The notes under the pieces were generated by a model. It made no database searches and was not told the origin of the DNA. It saw nothing but the letters and a program-made list of their open reading frames with translations. From positions 94,956 through 115,547 of the forward strand of contig MU657306.1 in assembly GCA_026770575.1 (NCBI GenBank): DNA of 20,592 nt, given 5' to 3'. Positions 8,628 through 16,453 of the stretch are shown here, piece after piece. Made by a program: the position numbers and the translations under genes. Source of the stretch: Pelagophyceae sp. CCMP2097 (lineage: Eukaryota > Sar > Pelagophyceae). Every line of letters begins with the position of its first letter. The first letter of the stretch is position 1.

Positions 8628-9707
8628 TTACTGCCGCGCCTCGCCGTCCACCGGCTCCCGAGAGCCCAGGCCGGCGCTCGCCTCCGGCGCCTCCCCCGGC
8701 CTCTGCCTGTAAATCCGCGCCTGCAGCGCCTCGAGCGCCTCGACGTCGCGCAGGACCGCCGCGGGCTCGTCGCGCGCGCCGGTCAAGTCCCAGCAGCCGC
8801 CGAACGGGTCTGAAAGGCCATCGACGTACGAGGCCACGGCAAACCCCGCCGCCGAAAGCGTCGCTGTGAGCACCGCCTGCAGCGCTGGTGCGCCCGAGTC
8901 GAAGAGCAGGCATCCAAAGACGAGCGCGGCGGCGCAGGTGGCCTGCGCCTGCGCGAGGACGCGCGGCGGCTTTGAGGCAGAAGCGCAGTGGCGGCGGCCG
9001 CGCGCGTCCGCCGCGCCGCGGTACGCGTCGCAGGCGGCGCGCAGCGCCGGCTTCGACGGCGCCGCCGAGTCGGCGACGTGCAGCGCCACCGCCTCTACGA
9101 CTTCGAGGAGGTGGAGGCAGGAACGCCCTTCGACGGCCGCCCACAGGAGTCCTCAAAGGATGCCGGCCCGCCGTAGGGACGAGGCGGTGCCACCGACCGA
9201 TTCGAAGCTCTGGAGCACGTATGCGACGTGCATCGCGAGGACGTTTGTGTGGTCTGGGTGCTTGGTCGTGACCTGCAGCGCCTCGCAAAGTTGGCGCATC
9301 ACCAACGCCTCGTCAAACAGGGCTTTTTCGATGGCGCGCTGATTGTCGAAGAGCAGCGCGAGCCGCGCGGCGAGTAATATGGCATAGGCGAGGCCGAGGA
9401 GCGATGCAAAGGCGACGAAGAAAGCCCCGGCGCCCGCGGCGCGCGGCCGCCCGCCGGCCGCCGCGCCGAGCGCCTTGGTCGCCAGCACCGACGCCGCGCC
9501 CGAGGCCAGCCATACGGCGCCCGCTTGGGAGAGGCGCCCGAGGCCAGCCGGATGGTCCTCCGCATGGTCCTCCGCACTGGAGTCCGCAGACGACCTCGCG
9601 GCGGCCGCGCGACCGTGCCACCCAGAGCGCCACGCCGGCGCGACGCGCGCCTCGGGGGCGGCCCACGCCGCCAAGGAGCACAGCGCGGCGGCCGCCACGA
9701 TAAGCAT
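8628..9707 (-). CDS. membrane protein resembling DUF4239 (bestrophin-like)
   Basis: Two exons, 9707-9194 and 9151-8628, 345 aa. The N-terminus (MLIVAAAALCSLAAWA) looks like a signal peptide. Hydrophobic segments follow: one in exon 1 (GAFFVAFASLLGLAYAILLA) and two near the C-terminus, around CAAALVFGCLLFDSG and LTATLSAAGFAVASY. The latter run into DGLSDPFGG, like the closing motif of DUF4239 proteins. Between them is a helical part with AIEKALFDEALVMRQLCEAL. The 42-nt intron (9193-9152, GTGGCA to TTTGAG) is a multiple of three. Unspliced, the same frame continues but meets one TGA, so the intron rests on that stop and on splice borders alone. Family assignment is moderate. The gene is head-to-head with the 142-aa gene at 9870. 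Confidence 0.65.
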
Positions 9708-9869
9708 CGCGGACTTGCGCTCGCGCTGGCGCGCCGCGCCGTGGAAATCCAGCGACGTCGCTAAAAACCAACGTCCCGACGCGACGCGACGCGACCGCCG
9801 GCGACCGTCGGGACGCCTCCCCGCGTCAGAAGCCCGCGCCGCGGCTCCTCGTCGGCCTTCGCGGACGCA
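9708..9869. promoter_or_regulatory. divergent promoter: DUF4239-like gene / 142-aa gene
   Basis: There are 162 bp between the two opposed start codons, so transcription of both genes must begin in or near this gap. It carries the shared element in minus orientation with one extra T (GTTTTTAGCGA, 9768-9758), 51 bp from the DUF4239-like ATG. No TATA box is evident. Confidence 0.6.
9758..9768 (-). promoter_or_regulatory. GTTTTAGCGA-type box (variant with five T)
   Basis: Reads GTTTTTAGCGA on the minus strand. Compared with the three exact boxes at 12285, 15651 and 18162, it has one additional T in the T-run. Confidence 0.55.
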
Positions 9870-10362
9870 ATGAGCGAGCTGGTGGCCGGGTCTGCCGCGG
9901 CGCCGGATGGCCTGACCAAGGCGCAGCGGAAGAGGCAGCAAAAGAAGCGGTCGGCGGACCGGCGGAAAGAGGTGCGTCCTCGGATACGGACGCCCGGGAC
10001 CCGCAAGCCCGGGAGCCGCAATACCGCGCGACTAGGAGGAGCCCCCGGCCGCGGGCGTCGAGGAGGTATCGGCGCCGCCGGTGGCTGCCGCGGATCAGGA
10101 GGTCGCACCGGCGGTGGCCGCCGCAGACCTGCAGCGCATGGTGGACATGGCGCGGGCGTGCTTCGTCGAGGGCCAGAGCGGGACGGGCGAGGAGCAGGTG
10201 GCGGCGGCGATGAAGGCCATGAGCCTTTTAACGGGTGTCCTCTCCGTCACGGAAAAAGGCGAGGCGGGCGTGCTCGCGCGCCTCGCCGCCGCAAAGGAGG
10301 CGCACAAGGAGCAGCTCCGACGACAAGCCGACCCAAACGCGGAACCGGCGGTAGCAGACTAA
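9870..10362 (+). CDS. 142-aa protein of unknown function
   Basis: Two exons, 9870-9971 and 10036-10362, around a 64-nt intron with a textbook local donor (GTGCGT) and a CTAG acceptor. The N-terminus is strongly basic (KAQRKRQQKKRSADRRKE) and could be a nuclear or RNA-binding signal. An Ala/Pro/Val-rich linker follows, then a likely helical segment from DLQRMVDMARACFVEG through MKAMSLLTGVLSVTEKG to AAAKEAHKEQLRRQ. No family is recognised. It is divergent from the DUF4239-like gene and convergent with RPT2, whose stop lies 101 bp away. Confidence 0.75.
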
Positions 10363-10463
10363 GCAAGTCCTTAGTAAACGCATCCGGGGGCGCGGTCCGT
10401 CGCGTCCGTCGTGGGCTCTTGCGCGCGGCGGTGGCCTCGCGCGTAGGCGGCCTTGCCGGAAAT

Positions 10464-12219
10464 CTAGATGTAGAGGCCTTCCGGGATGTTGCCCTTCTTT
10501 TGGTACAAGGCCTTTTCCTTTGCTTTGACAAAGTCGTCCTGGGTGACGCGCATGCGGCGCTCGCGCAGCGCGAGCAGGCCCGCCTCAGTGCAGACCGCCT
10601 TGATGTCGGCACCGGAGAGCTCGTCCTTTGCCATGATGAAGACTTCCAAGTCGACGTCTGCGGAAAGGGACATTCTGCCCGTGTGGATGCCGAAGATGTG
10701 CCTCTTGGTCTTGATATCCGGCAGCGGGAACTCAATCTTCCGGTCGATGCGCCCGGGGCGGATCAGCGCCTAATTCGAACGTTTGGGCAAACGACAAAGA
10801 CTCGAACGTTTGGGCAAACGACAAAAGACTCGGAGAGCGGCGTCCCGGCCCGCAAAAGACTAACCGGGTCGAGCGACTCGATCTTGTTCGTGGCCATGAT
10901 GACCTTGACGTCGCCGCGCTCGTCGAAGCCGTCGAGCTGGTTCAGGAGCTCGAGCATGGTGCGCTGGATCTCTTTCGTGCCGCCCGAGGAACTGTCGTAG
11001 CGCTTGGAGCCCACCGCATCAATCTCGTCGATGAACACAATCGTCGGCGACAAGTCGTCGGCGACGCGGAAGAGCTCGCGGACGAGCTTGGGGCCGTCGC
11101 CGAGGTACTTTTGGATGAGTTCGGATCCGACGACGCGCAAAAACGTCGCCGACGTCTGGTTCGCCACCGCCTTTGCCAAAAGAGTCTTGCCCGTGCCCGG
11201 CTCGCCGTACAGGATCACGCCCTTGGGCGGCTTGATGCCCACCTCCTCGTACAGCTCCGGGTGCGCCTAGGAAAAGCGTGTCGCTCCTGCGGCTGTCGCC
11301 TTTGCGGTAAAACGCCGTTCCGGTTCGCAAAAGGCGCACCAGCGGCAGCTCGACGGCCTCCTTGATCTCCTGGATCTGCGACTCGAGGCCGCCAATGTCG
11401 GCGTACGACTCCAAAGGGGCCTTGTCGACCTTCATCACGCTGACCATAGGATCCGTGTCGTCCGTCAAAATGCCGACCACGGACATCGTCTTGTTGTGCA
11501 GGAGCACGCTGCACCCCGGCTCGAGAAGGTCCTGGTTCACAAAGGAGAGGACGGTGACATAGTACTCCGGGCCGACGCTCGAGGAGACGATTGCGTGGTT
11601 GTCGTCGATCATTTCTTCCAGAGACCCGACGGCCAGCGGGGACCCGCGCAGCTCCTCCATCTTGTCGTGCTCCTCCTGGTCGGTCAGCTCGTGCGGCTTG
11701 AAGACTTCCTGGTTGCGGATGAACTCTTGCTCCATGAGGAGAAAGTCCTTGATGCGCTCCATCTTGAGCAAACGCAGCTTGCACTTGGAAGTCGGGTACA
11801 CCGAAGGCAGCCTCGACGCGGGTCCTAAGAGCCGAATGCGGGGCGCGCGAGGGGAACCCCTCTGTCGTGTAACAACCGTCGCGCAGGCCCCTCTGCCGTG
11901 CGATCACCGTCGCGCAAGCCCCTCAGTCGTGCGAAGGCGGGGCCGTCGCGCCGGCTCGACGGCGAATTATAAATTCCGCAGAGACGCCGTCGCATCAGAC
12001 CAGCGCCCTTCTTCCGCCGGCGCTGGCGGCCCGTGCGCCTAGGCAAATCGCGTTTCCTCGTGGGCGTGCGCGCGCGCGCGCCGAGACGGCCTCTCCAGAG
12101 GCAATTGGAGCGCCGACGCACGCCGGCGGTTTGGCCTCAAACTTCTTCTTCTTCTTCTCCGGGTCCTTCTTCCGGTCGGCGCCGCCGGGCGGCGCCTCGG
12201 ACGACCCGGCCTGCCCCAT
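10464..12219 (-). CDS. RPT2: 26S proteasome regulatory ATPase subunit RPT2 (PSMC1/S4)
   Basis: Five exons (12219-12122, 12038-12001, 11824-11340, 11266-10865, 10769-10464) give 442 aa, close to 440 in human PSMC1. The N-terminus MGQAGSS keeps the Gly2 N-myristoylation signal of the family, followed by the Lys-rich tail. Then come the coiled coil ([18 protein letters not shown]), the OB domain ([20 protein letters not shown]) and the AAA domain. Walker A is GEPGTGKT (228-235), Walker B IVFIDEID (283-290), and the arginine fingers lie in RPGRIDR (345-351). The protein ends PEGLYI, an HbYX-type motif that docks into the 20S alpha ring. The second Walker A position is Glu where Pro or Ala is usual, outside the nucleotide-contact residues. 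Introns are 83, 176, 73 and 95 nt; the second has an atypical GTCTGA donor, and the second and fourth carry tandem duplications. Confidence 0.97.
10775..10829. repeat. 27-bp tandem duplication inside RPT2 intron 4
   Basis: Copies start at 10775 and 10802 (TCGAACGTTTGGGCAAACGA core). The second has one extra A. Each copy contains the short hairpin CGTTTG-GG-CAAACG. The duplication occupies more than half of the 95-nt intron. Confidence 0.9.
11857..11940. repeat. 31-bp imperfect tandem repeat in RPT2 intron 2
   Basis: Units start at 11857, 11888 and 11919 (CCCCTCTGYCGTG...CCGTCGCGCA pattern). The last is partial and more diverged. The array lies entirely in the 176-nt intron between 11825 and 12000. 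Confidence 0.8.
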
Positions 12220-12499
12220 CGTCGACGGAGGGGGCGCCCGGGGAAAAGTCTGGACAGCGAAGTGCGCCGAGTTTCTCAAATATTGTTTTAGCGACTTTTA
12301 CGACTCGCCTCGCGCTCGGCTTCCCGTCGGGCGTCGCGGCTCGTGTGCACTTCGGACGGCGATTCGACGCGGCCGACCCAAAACCGTACGACGACGTCAC
12401 GTCAGACTCGCGCGCCTCTTTCGGCTCTACAATTCAAACGGTGTGCGCCGGCCTCCTCGCCTTTAAGTCCTCTCGCGGCGGCGCAACTCACATTGAAAG
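12220..12499. promoter_or_regulatory. divergent promoter: RPT2 / TPR gene
   Basis: There are 280 bp between the opposed start codons of RPT2 (12219) and the TPR gene (12500), the longest of the four head-to-head gaps. It contains GTTTTAGCGA at 12285-12294, 66 bp from the RPT2 ATG, within an AT-richer patch (TCAAATATTG just before it). No recognisable yeast-type proteasome PACE element (GGTGGCAAA) was found. Confidence 0.6.
12285..12294 (+). promoter_or_regulatory. GTTTTAGCGA box
   Basis: Exact 10-mer shared with 15651-15660 and 18162-18171, always in a head-to-head intergenic gap. Confidence 0.6.
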
Positions 12500-14470
12500 A
12501 TGACGGACGCGGACCAGCACTTCTGGCGCGAATTCCTCAAGACGGACGAAGCCCAAGATGTCTTGACAAATAGAGACCCAGCAGCGGCGTCTGTGACATT
12601 CTCTATGAGGCCCCTAGTCTACCAACTCGCGAGCGAAGTCTACCAACTCGCGAGCGAAGCGCCGCCAACGCGCGCGCGCGTAGGCCATCAAGGCGCAGCC
12701 CGTCGCCGCGTCCTAGACCGCGACGGCCGTCCGAGTCCGACGGCGAAGCGTCGCCGTGATTCCGCGGACGAAGCGGGCGCTCGCCGGGATTCTGCGGACG
12801 CAGAGCGCCGTCCGACCAACCGGGAGTGAAGTGACTTTGCCGGCCAGGTACAAGGAGGAGTACGACCAGATGGCGGACAAGTACGAAAGGGAGGTCAAGC
12901 CGGAGGAGCTTCGCGATTTGGCGGCGGCTCTCCTCGACGTGTGAGCATACCGCGACCGCGACCGGCCTTGCGCGTCCCCTTGCACCGCAGGCGACGCGCC
13001 CCGGCAGGTCCAAAGAGCTGAAGCACATGGTCGCGCCGCTGCTGAAGCGACACTCCTGCGTCCCGCGCCTCGCCGAGCGACCGTGACCGGCGTTTTGCAG
13101 GTACGAGTTCGCACAAAGACTTCTCTACGGGTCCGTCGCCCGGTTGCTCTTTGCGTTTGCGCTCAACTGATTCGCTCTTAGGGTGCTGCAGGAGTGCGTG
13201 TCCAGCGGCGACGTCTTTTCTGACGCTCTAAAGGCGCACGGCCTTCGGACCACACTTGAGCGCCTCGGCGACGAGGTCCGCGCGGACCCCACCGCGGGCC
13301 CGCGCTTGAACGCGCAGTGGTGGGCCGTGCTGCAGGAACGTCTTCAGGACGACAATGTGAAGAGGGCCGAGTTTGGGCATACGCAGGACGTCGACGTCCG
13401 AGAGTTGTGCGAACTGATGAACCAAGCATCACTTTGCCTCGACATGGGCCGCACCAAGTTCGGCGAGGGAAACTGGCAGCTCGCGCTGGACCGGTATACG
13501 GCCGGCGTGGAAATGCTGCAGCACGCTCGGTTTCACGAAGCCGGCGGCAACGCCCAAATGCTCGAGGGCGCCACCTGCCGCCTTTTGCGCAATCAAGCGG
13601 CCTGTGCTTTGAAGCTCGGCAAATGGGGCCTCTGCGCAAAGGCGTGCGACGCCGTCCTGCACTTTCGGCCCAAGGACGGCAAAGCTCTTTATAGGAAGGG
13701 CGTGGCAGAGGCAAAGCGCGGCAACACTGAAATTGCGCGAGACTGCTTCGAGCGCGTTTTCGCGCTGGTTCCAGAGTCGCACGACGACGCGTTCGCCACA
13801 TCCGCCGCGGCGCAGCAGGCGCGGAGGCAGCTTTCGATGCTGAAACGCAAGGAGAGCGATGCCAACGCCTTCTCAAAGGCCATGCTCCAAAAAGCCCTGC
13901 AAAAGGGCCTCTTCCAGACCGACGACCGCCGCGGGGACGCAGGAAAAGCCGTACGTCCTTTGGGTGTCCCGACGCCTCACTTCGACTCTCTCGGCTCTCT
14001 TGCGTCGGCATCACGCGCCGTTTTCAGGCGCTGGCCCCAATGGACGACGGCCTCAAGCACATCGTCGCCAAGCGCCTCGGCGAGACTCGAGAAGACGACA
14101 GCGAAACGACGCTGACCCTGGACCAGGTCCTGGACCTGCAGGTGCGCGTTTTTTGCGACTCGTCCAACGGACGACGCCTCGTCTCGTCCGTCAGACTCTT
14201 GACGTTTTGGGCTAGGCGGCGCTGCGGCGGGCGTACGGTGCGGCGCCCTTCCGCGCGGAGCACGCCGCGCTGCGGGCGGGTGACGACGGTTTGGCGCGGA
14301 TCTGCGATCTCGCAGAAGTGCAAAAGTCGCCGCTCCTCCAGCGCCTCGGCTTCCCGCCGGGCAAGCGCGGCACCAACGCCGTAGACCGCGCCATCGCCGC
14401 GCACTTTGGCGACGAGCGCGTCGTGAAGAACGCGCAGGCCCTCTTCCAAGTCCTCTACGCCACCGAGTGA
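12500..14470 (+). CDS. TPR-repeat protein, probable co-chaperone-type
   Basis: Six exons: 12500-12588, 12848-12940, 13101-13130, 13182-13950, 14028-14141 and 14216-14470, giving 449 aa. The core, roughly residues 140-260, has tandem tetratricopeptide helices: GRTKFGEGNWQLALDRYTAG, then LLRNQAACALKLGKWGLCAK, then PKDGKALYRKGVAEAKRGN. This is the arrangement seen in TPR co-chaperones and FKBP-like proteins. The N-terminal part (YEFAQRLLYGVLQECV and following) and the C-terminal part (LLQRLGFPPGKRGTNAVDRA) are not recognised. The first three exons are less certain: they depend on a 259-nt first intron with a GTCTGT donor and on a 30-nt micro-exon. An alternative reading of the second intron is given under findings. 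The stop is 26 bp from that of TMEM231 on the other strand. Confidence 0.78.
12616..12659. repeat. 21-bp perfect tandem duplication in TPR-gene intron 1
   Basis: AGTCTACCAACTCGCGAGCG(A) occurs at 12616-12636 and again at 12637-12657. It lies in the 259-nt first intron, which also has a second duplication at 12751-12810. Confidence 0.92.
12751..12810. repeat. 30-bp imperfect tandem duplication in TPR-gene intron 1
   Basis: Copies at 12751 and 12781 share TCGCCG-GATTC-GCGGACG with several mismatches. This is the older-looking of the two duplications in this intron. Confidence 0.75.
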
Positions 14471-14496
14471 GGGTATAAGACACACATATTAAACAC

Positions 14497-15616
14497 TTAG
14501 AACCCGGGGCGTTTGACGCCGGCCTTGGACTCTGCGGTCTCGACGGTCATGGTGGTGTCGAAAAGTTGGTTGTAGAAAATGAAAGCTGCCACTTTGTCGA
14601 GCAAGTAGACGACGACCACAAAAAGAGAAAGGTACCTGATCCACGCCGCCTTCAGAACCTCCGTCGCCGTCGGCGTGTACTCGACGTCCGCGGGCGGGAT
14701 GCGCATGTCCAAGGTGAAGTTGAACGTGTACGACTCAGGAGAGTTCGTAGAAGCGCCGAGGGAGGGTGACCAGACAGAATATTGTTCGACGAACTCCGCC
14801 GTATAATTTCTCGCCGCCGACGCCGCGAGGAGGCGCGGCAGCTGCACCTGCTCGAAGGACACGGTTGCGGGGTCTAACAGTGGAGTGTTCTCGTATGGGA
14901 GCACGTAGCCGCCTTTGGCCTTCAGCGGCGCGCGCTGCTTGAATAAGACGTCGCCGGCGACCCACAAAGCGCGGCCCGGTAGCGCCGAGCCCGACGTCGC
15001 GTAAGTTAAAGCTTCAAAGTCGAGTCGGGCTCTTCTTTTGAGCTTGACGTTGAAAAAACATACTAGAGACGCGTCCAGAATCGACTCCCCAACAGCCAGC
15101 GGCATGATCACCTCGAGGTGATGCCGGTCCGCCAGGCTACGCGTTTGCACTCTGGGATTCGGATTGGGATCCGCCGTCGGACTGTTCGCCGCTCGTTGAG
15201 GGTTCAAACGACTCGATCAAAAGGGCGCACCCATCGCGGTTTCGGTCGATGCGCGTCGACCGCATGAGGGGCACGCGCACGTCCTTCTCGTACAAAGTAT
15301 TGACCTGCCAAGGGCGTTTTGAACGGCGGCGCGCGGGCAGCGGACTTACGGAGCTTATCGTGGAGAAGAAGATTTGCAAGGGCGCGCCGGTTGCGTCGGT
15401 GCCCCGGAGAGTCAAGAGGCTCTTGTACTCGTACTCGACGTCTGGCTGCTCGACGTACGTATCCGCCTTGAGCCAAAAGTCTGGTGTAGAAGTATACGCC
15501 AAGAAGAACGGTAGTCCAATCGCAATAGCCGACAGCGCAAACAGGAAGAGGTAGGCGCAGGAGAACCGCGACGCGTAGTACCGCCGCGACAGCGGCTCCG
15601 AGTACACCTGCACCAT
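14497..15616 (-). CDS. TMEM231: transmembrane protein 231, ciliary transition-zone protein
   Basis: Three exons, 15616-15350, 15304-15231 and 15136-14497, 326 aa (human about 316). Like TMEM231 it opens with an N-terminal membrane helix (FLFALSAIAIGLPFFLAY) followed by DFWLKADTYVEQPDVEYEY. It continues with KDVRVPLMRSTRIDRNRDG and ends with a second membrane helix (YLSLFVVVVYLLDKVAAFIF) plus FYNQLFDTTM. Between the helices lies the extracytosolic part, with possible N-glycosylation sites NYT and NFT. The 45-nt first intron (15349-15305) is in frame and has no stop. Removing it restores the family spacing between STISS and VNTLYEKD. TMEM231 belongs to the MKS/B9 complex that gates membrane proteins at the cilium base, so this organism should build a flagellum in some stage. 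The gene is head-to-head with the BTB/T1 gene. Confidence 0.93.
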
Positions 15617-15737
15617 CCCTCCCTCCAGCCCGCTGTGCGGCAGTTGACCCGTTTTAGCGAAAACCGTCGTTTACCCACTGGCAAGGCGTGCCGAGACGCC
15701 AGCGCACGGCCACGGGCCCTCTGGGCCGCCGTGTACG
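15617..15737. promoter_or_regulatory. divergent promoter: TMEM231 / BTB-T1 gene
   Basis: Only 121 bp separate the start codons. It contains GTTTTAGCGA at 15651-15660, 35 bp from the TMEM231 ATG and 78 bp from the other. With so little room, 5' untranslated regions must be very short or the two transcripts overlap. Confidence 0.6.
15651..15660 (+). promoter_or_regulatory. GTTTTAGCGA box
   Basis: Exact copy of the element found in the other divergent promoters, followed here by AAAACCGTCG. Confidence 0.6.
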
Positions 15738-16356
15738 ATGGACGCCGAGCGCGTCTGGCGGGACCTGGACAACCACGAGCGGGCGCTGAGGAAGGAGGCC
15801 TTCCAACTGCGCGAGATCTGGCATAAGACCACAGAGCTCCACGCCGCAAACGCAAAGGACCGCGCGGCGTGCGTCCGCCGGCTGCCGGAGTCCGCGCGCC
15901 GCCCGCTGACGCCGCCCCGCACAGCTTCGAAAAGGAGGCCCAACTCGACTTCGTCGACGCCACGGCCCGCGTCACGCTCAACGTCGGCGGTGCGTTCCCC
16001 TTTCCTGCCGCGGCGCTCCACCGCCGCCGCGGCGCTCCACCGCTTCGACAGGCCAGCTCTTCGAGACGACTTGCGCCGTCCTCACGGCGCGGGACCGCTT
16101 CTCCGTTTTAGCGGCTCTCTGCCTCCGCGAGCCCGCGCTGGCCAAGCAGGCAGACGGGACGTTTTTCCTCGACCGCGACTGGTGGCTCTTCCGCCATGTT
16201 TTGCAGTTCCTCCGCACTGGGGCGCTGCCGCAGGACGTTGCGCTGCTGCGAGAGCTGTACGACGAAGCAAATTTCTACCGCTTGGAATCGCTCCGCGCCG
16301 CAATCCGACAAGTCCCCGGCCCGCAGGAGCCCCGCTGGGCCACCAACGCGCGATGA
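15738..16356 (+). CDS. BTB/T1 (potassium-channel tetramerisation-type) domain protein
   Basis: Three exons, 15738-15868, 15925-15989 and 16052-16356, 166 aa. Residues 1-45 form a charged helix (LDNHERALRKEAFQLREIWH). From about residue 58 a T1-type BTB fold is clear: ARVTLNVGGQLFETT, then FFLDRDWWLFRHVLQFLRTG, then LRELYDEANFYRLESLRAAI. This is the short KCTD-like arrangement with no channel segments. Known KCTD proteins oligomerise through this domain and many serve as Cullin-3 adaptors, so a role in ubiquitin ligation is possible but not shown. Both introns begin GTGCGT (56 and 62 nt). The start codon context and the short coiled N-terminus fit a complete protein. Confidence 0.9.
16007..16043. 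repeat. 19-bp tandem duplication in intron 2 of the BTB/T1 gene
   Basis: GCCGCGGCGCTCCACCGC occurs at 16007 and again at 16026. It fills more than half of the 62-nt intron (15990-16051). Confidence 0.88.
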
Positions 16357-16453
16357 GCCCGCCGACCCTTTACCCGCACTCTGCGGTTCATAATCCACCC
16401 CTCGCACAGTCGCACAAGCCGCGTTGGCCCGTCGTCGCGCGACGGTCTCATTA

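Noticed and set aside
9152..9193. In-frame TGA in the DUF4239-like gene read as selenocysteine
   Set aside because: A 42-nt GT-AG intron removes it and gives a smooth join. No reason to expect Sec at this place, and no SECIS was identified.
13178..14014. Long open frame (278 codons) on the minus strand opposite the TPR gene
   Set aside because: Arg/Ser/Pro-rich shadow of the GC-rich plus-strand exon, which has clear TPR motifs. No recognisable protein features.
16105..16114. GTTTTAGCGG, one base off the promoter box
   Set aside because: Lies inside the BTB/T1 coding exon as codons for V-L-A, so it was counted as coincidence and not as a regulatory site.
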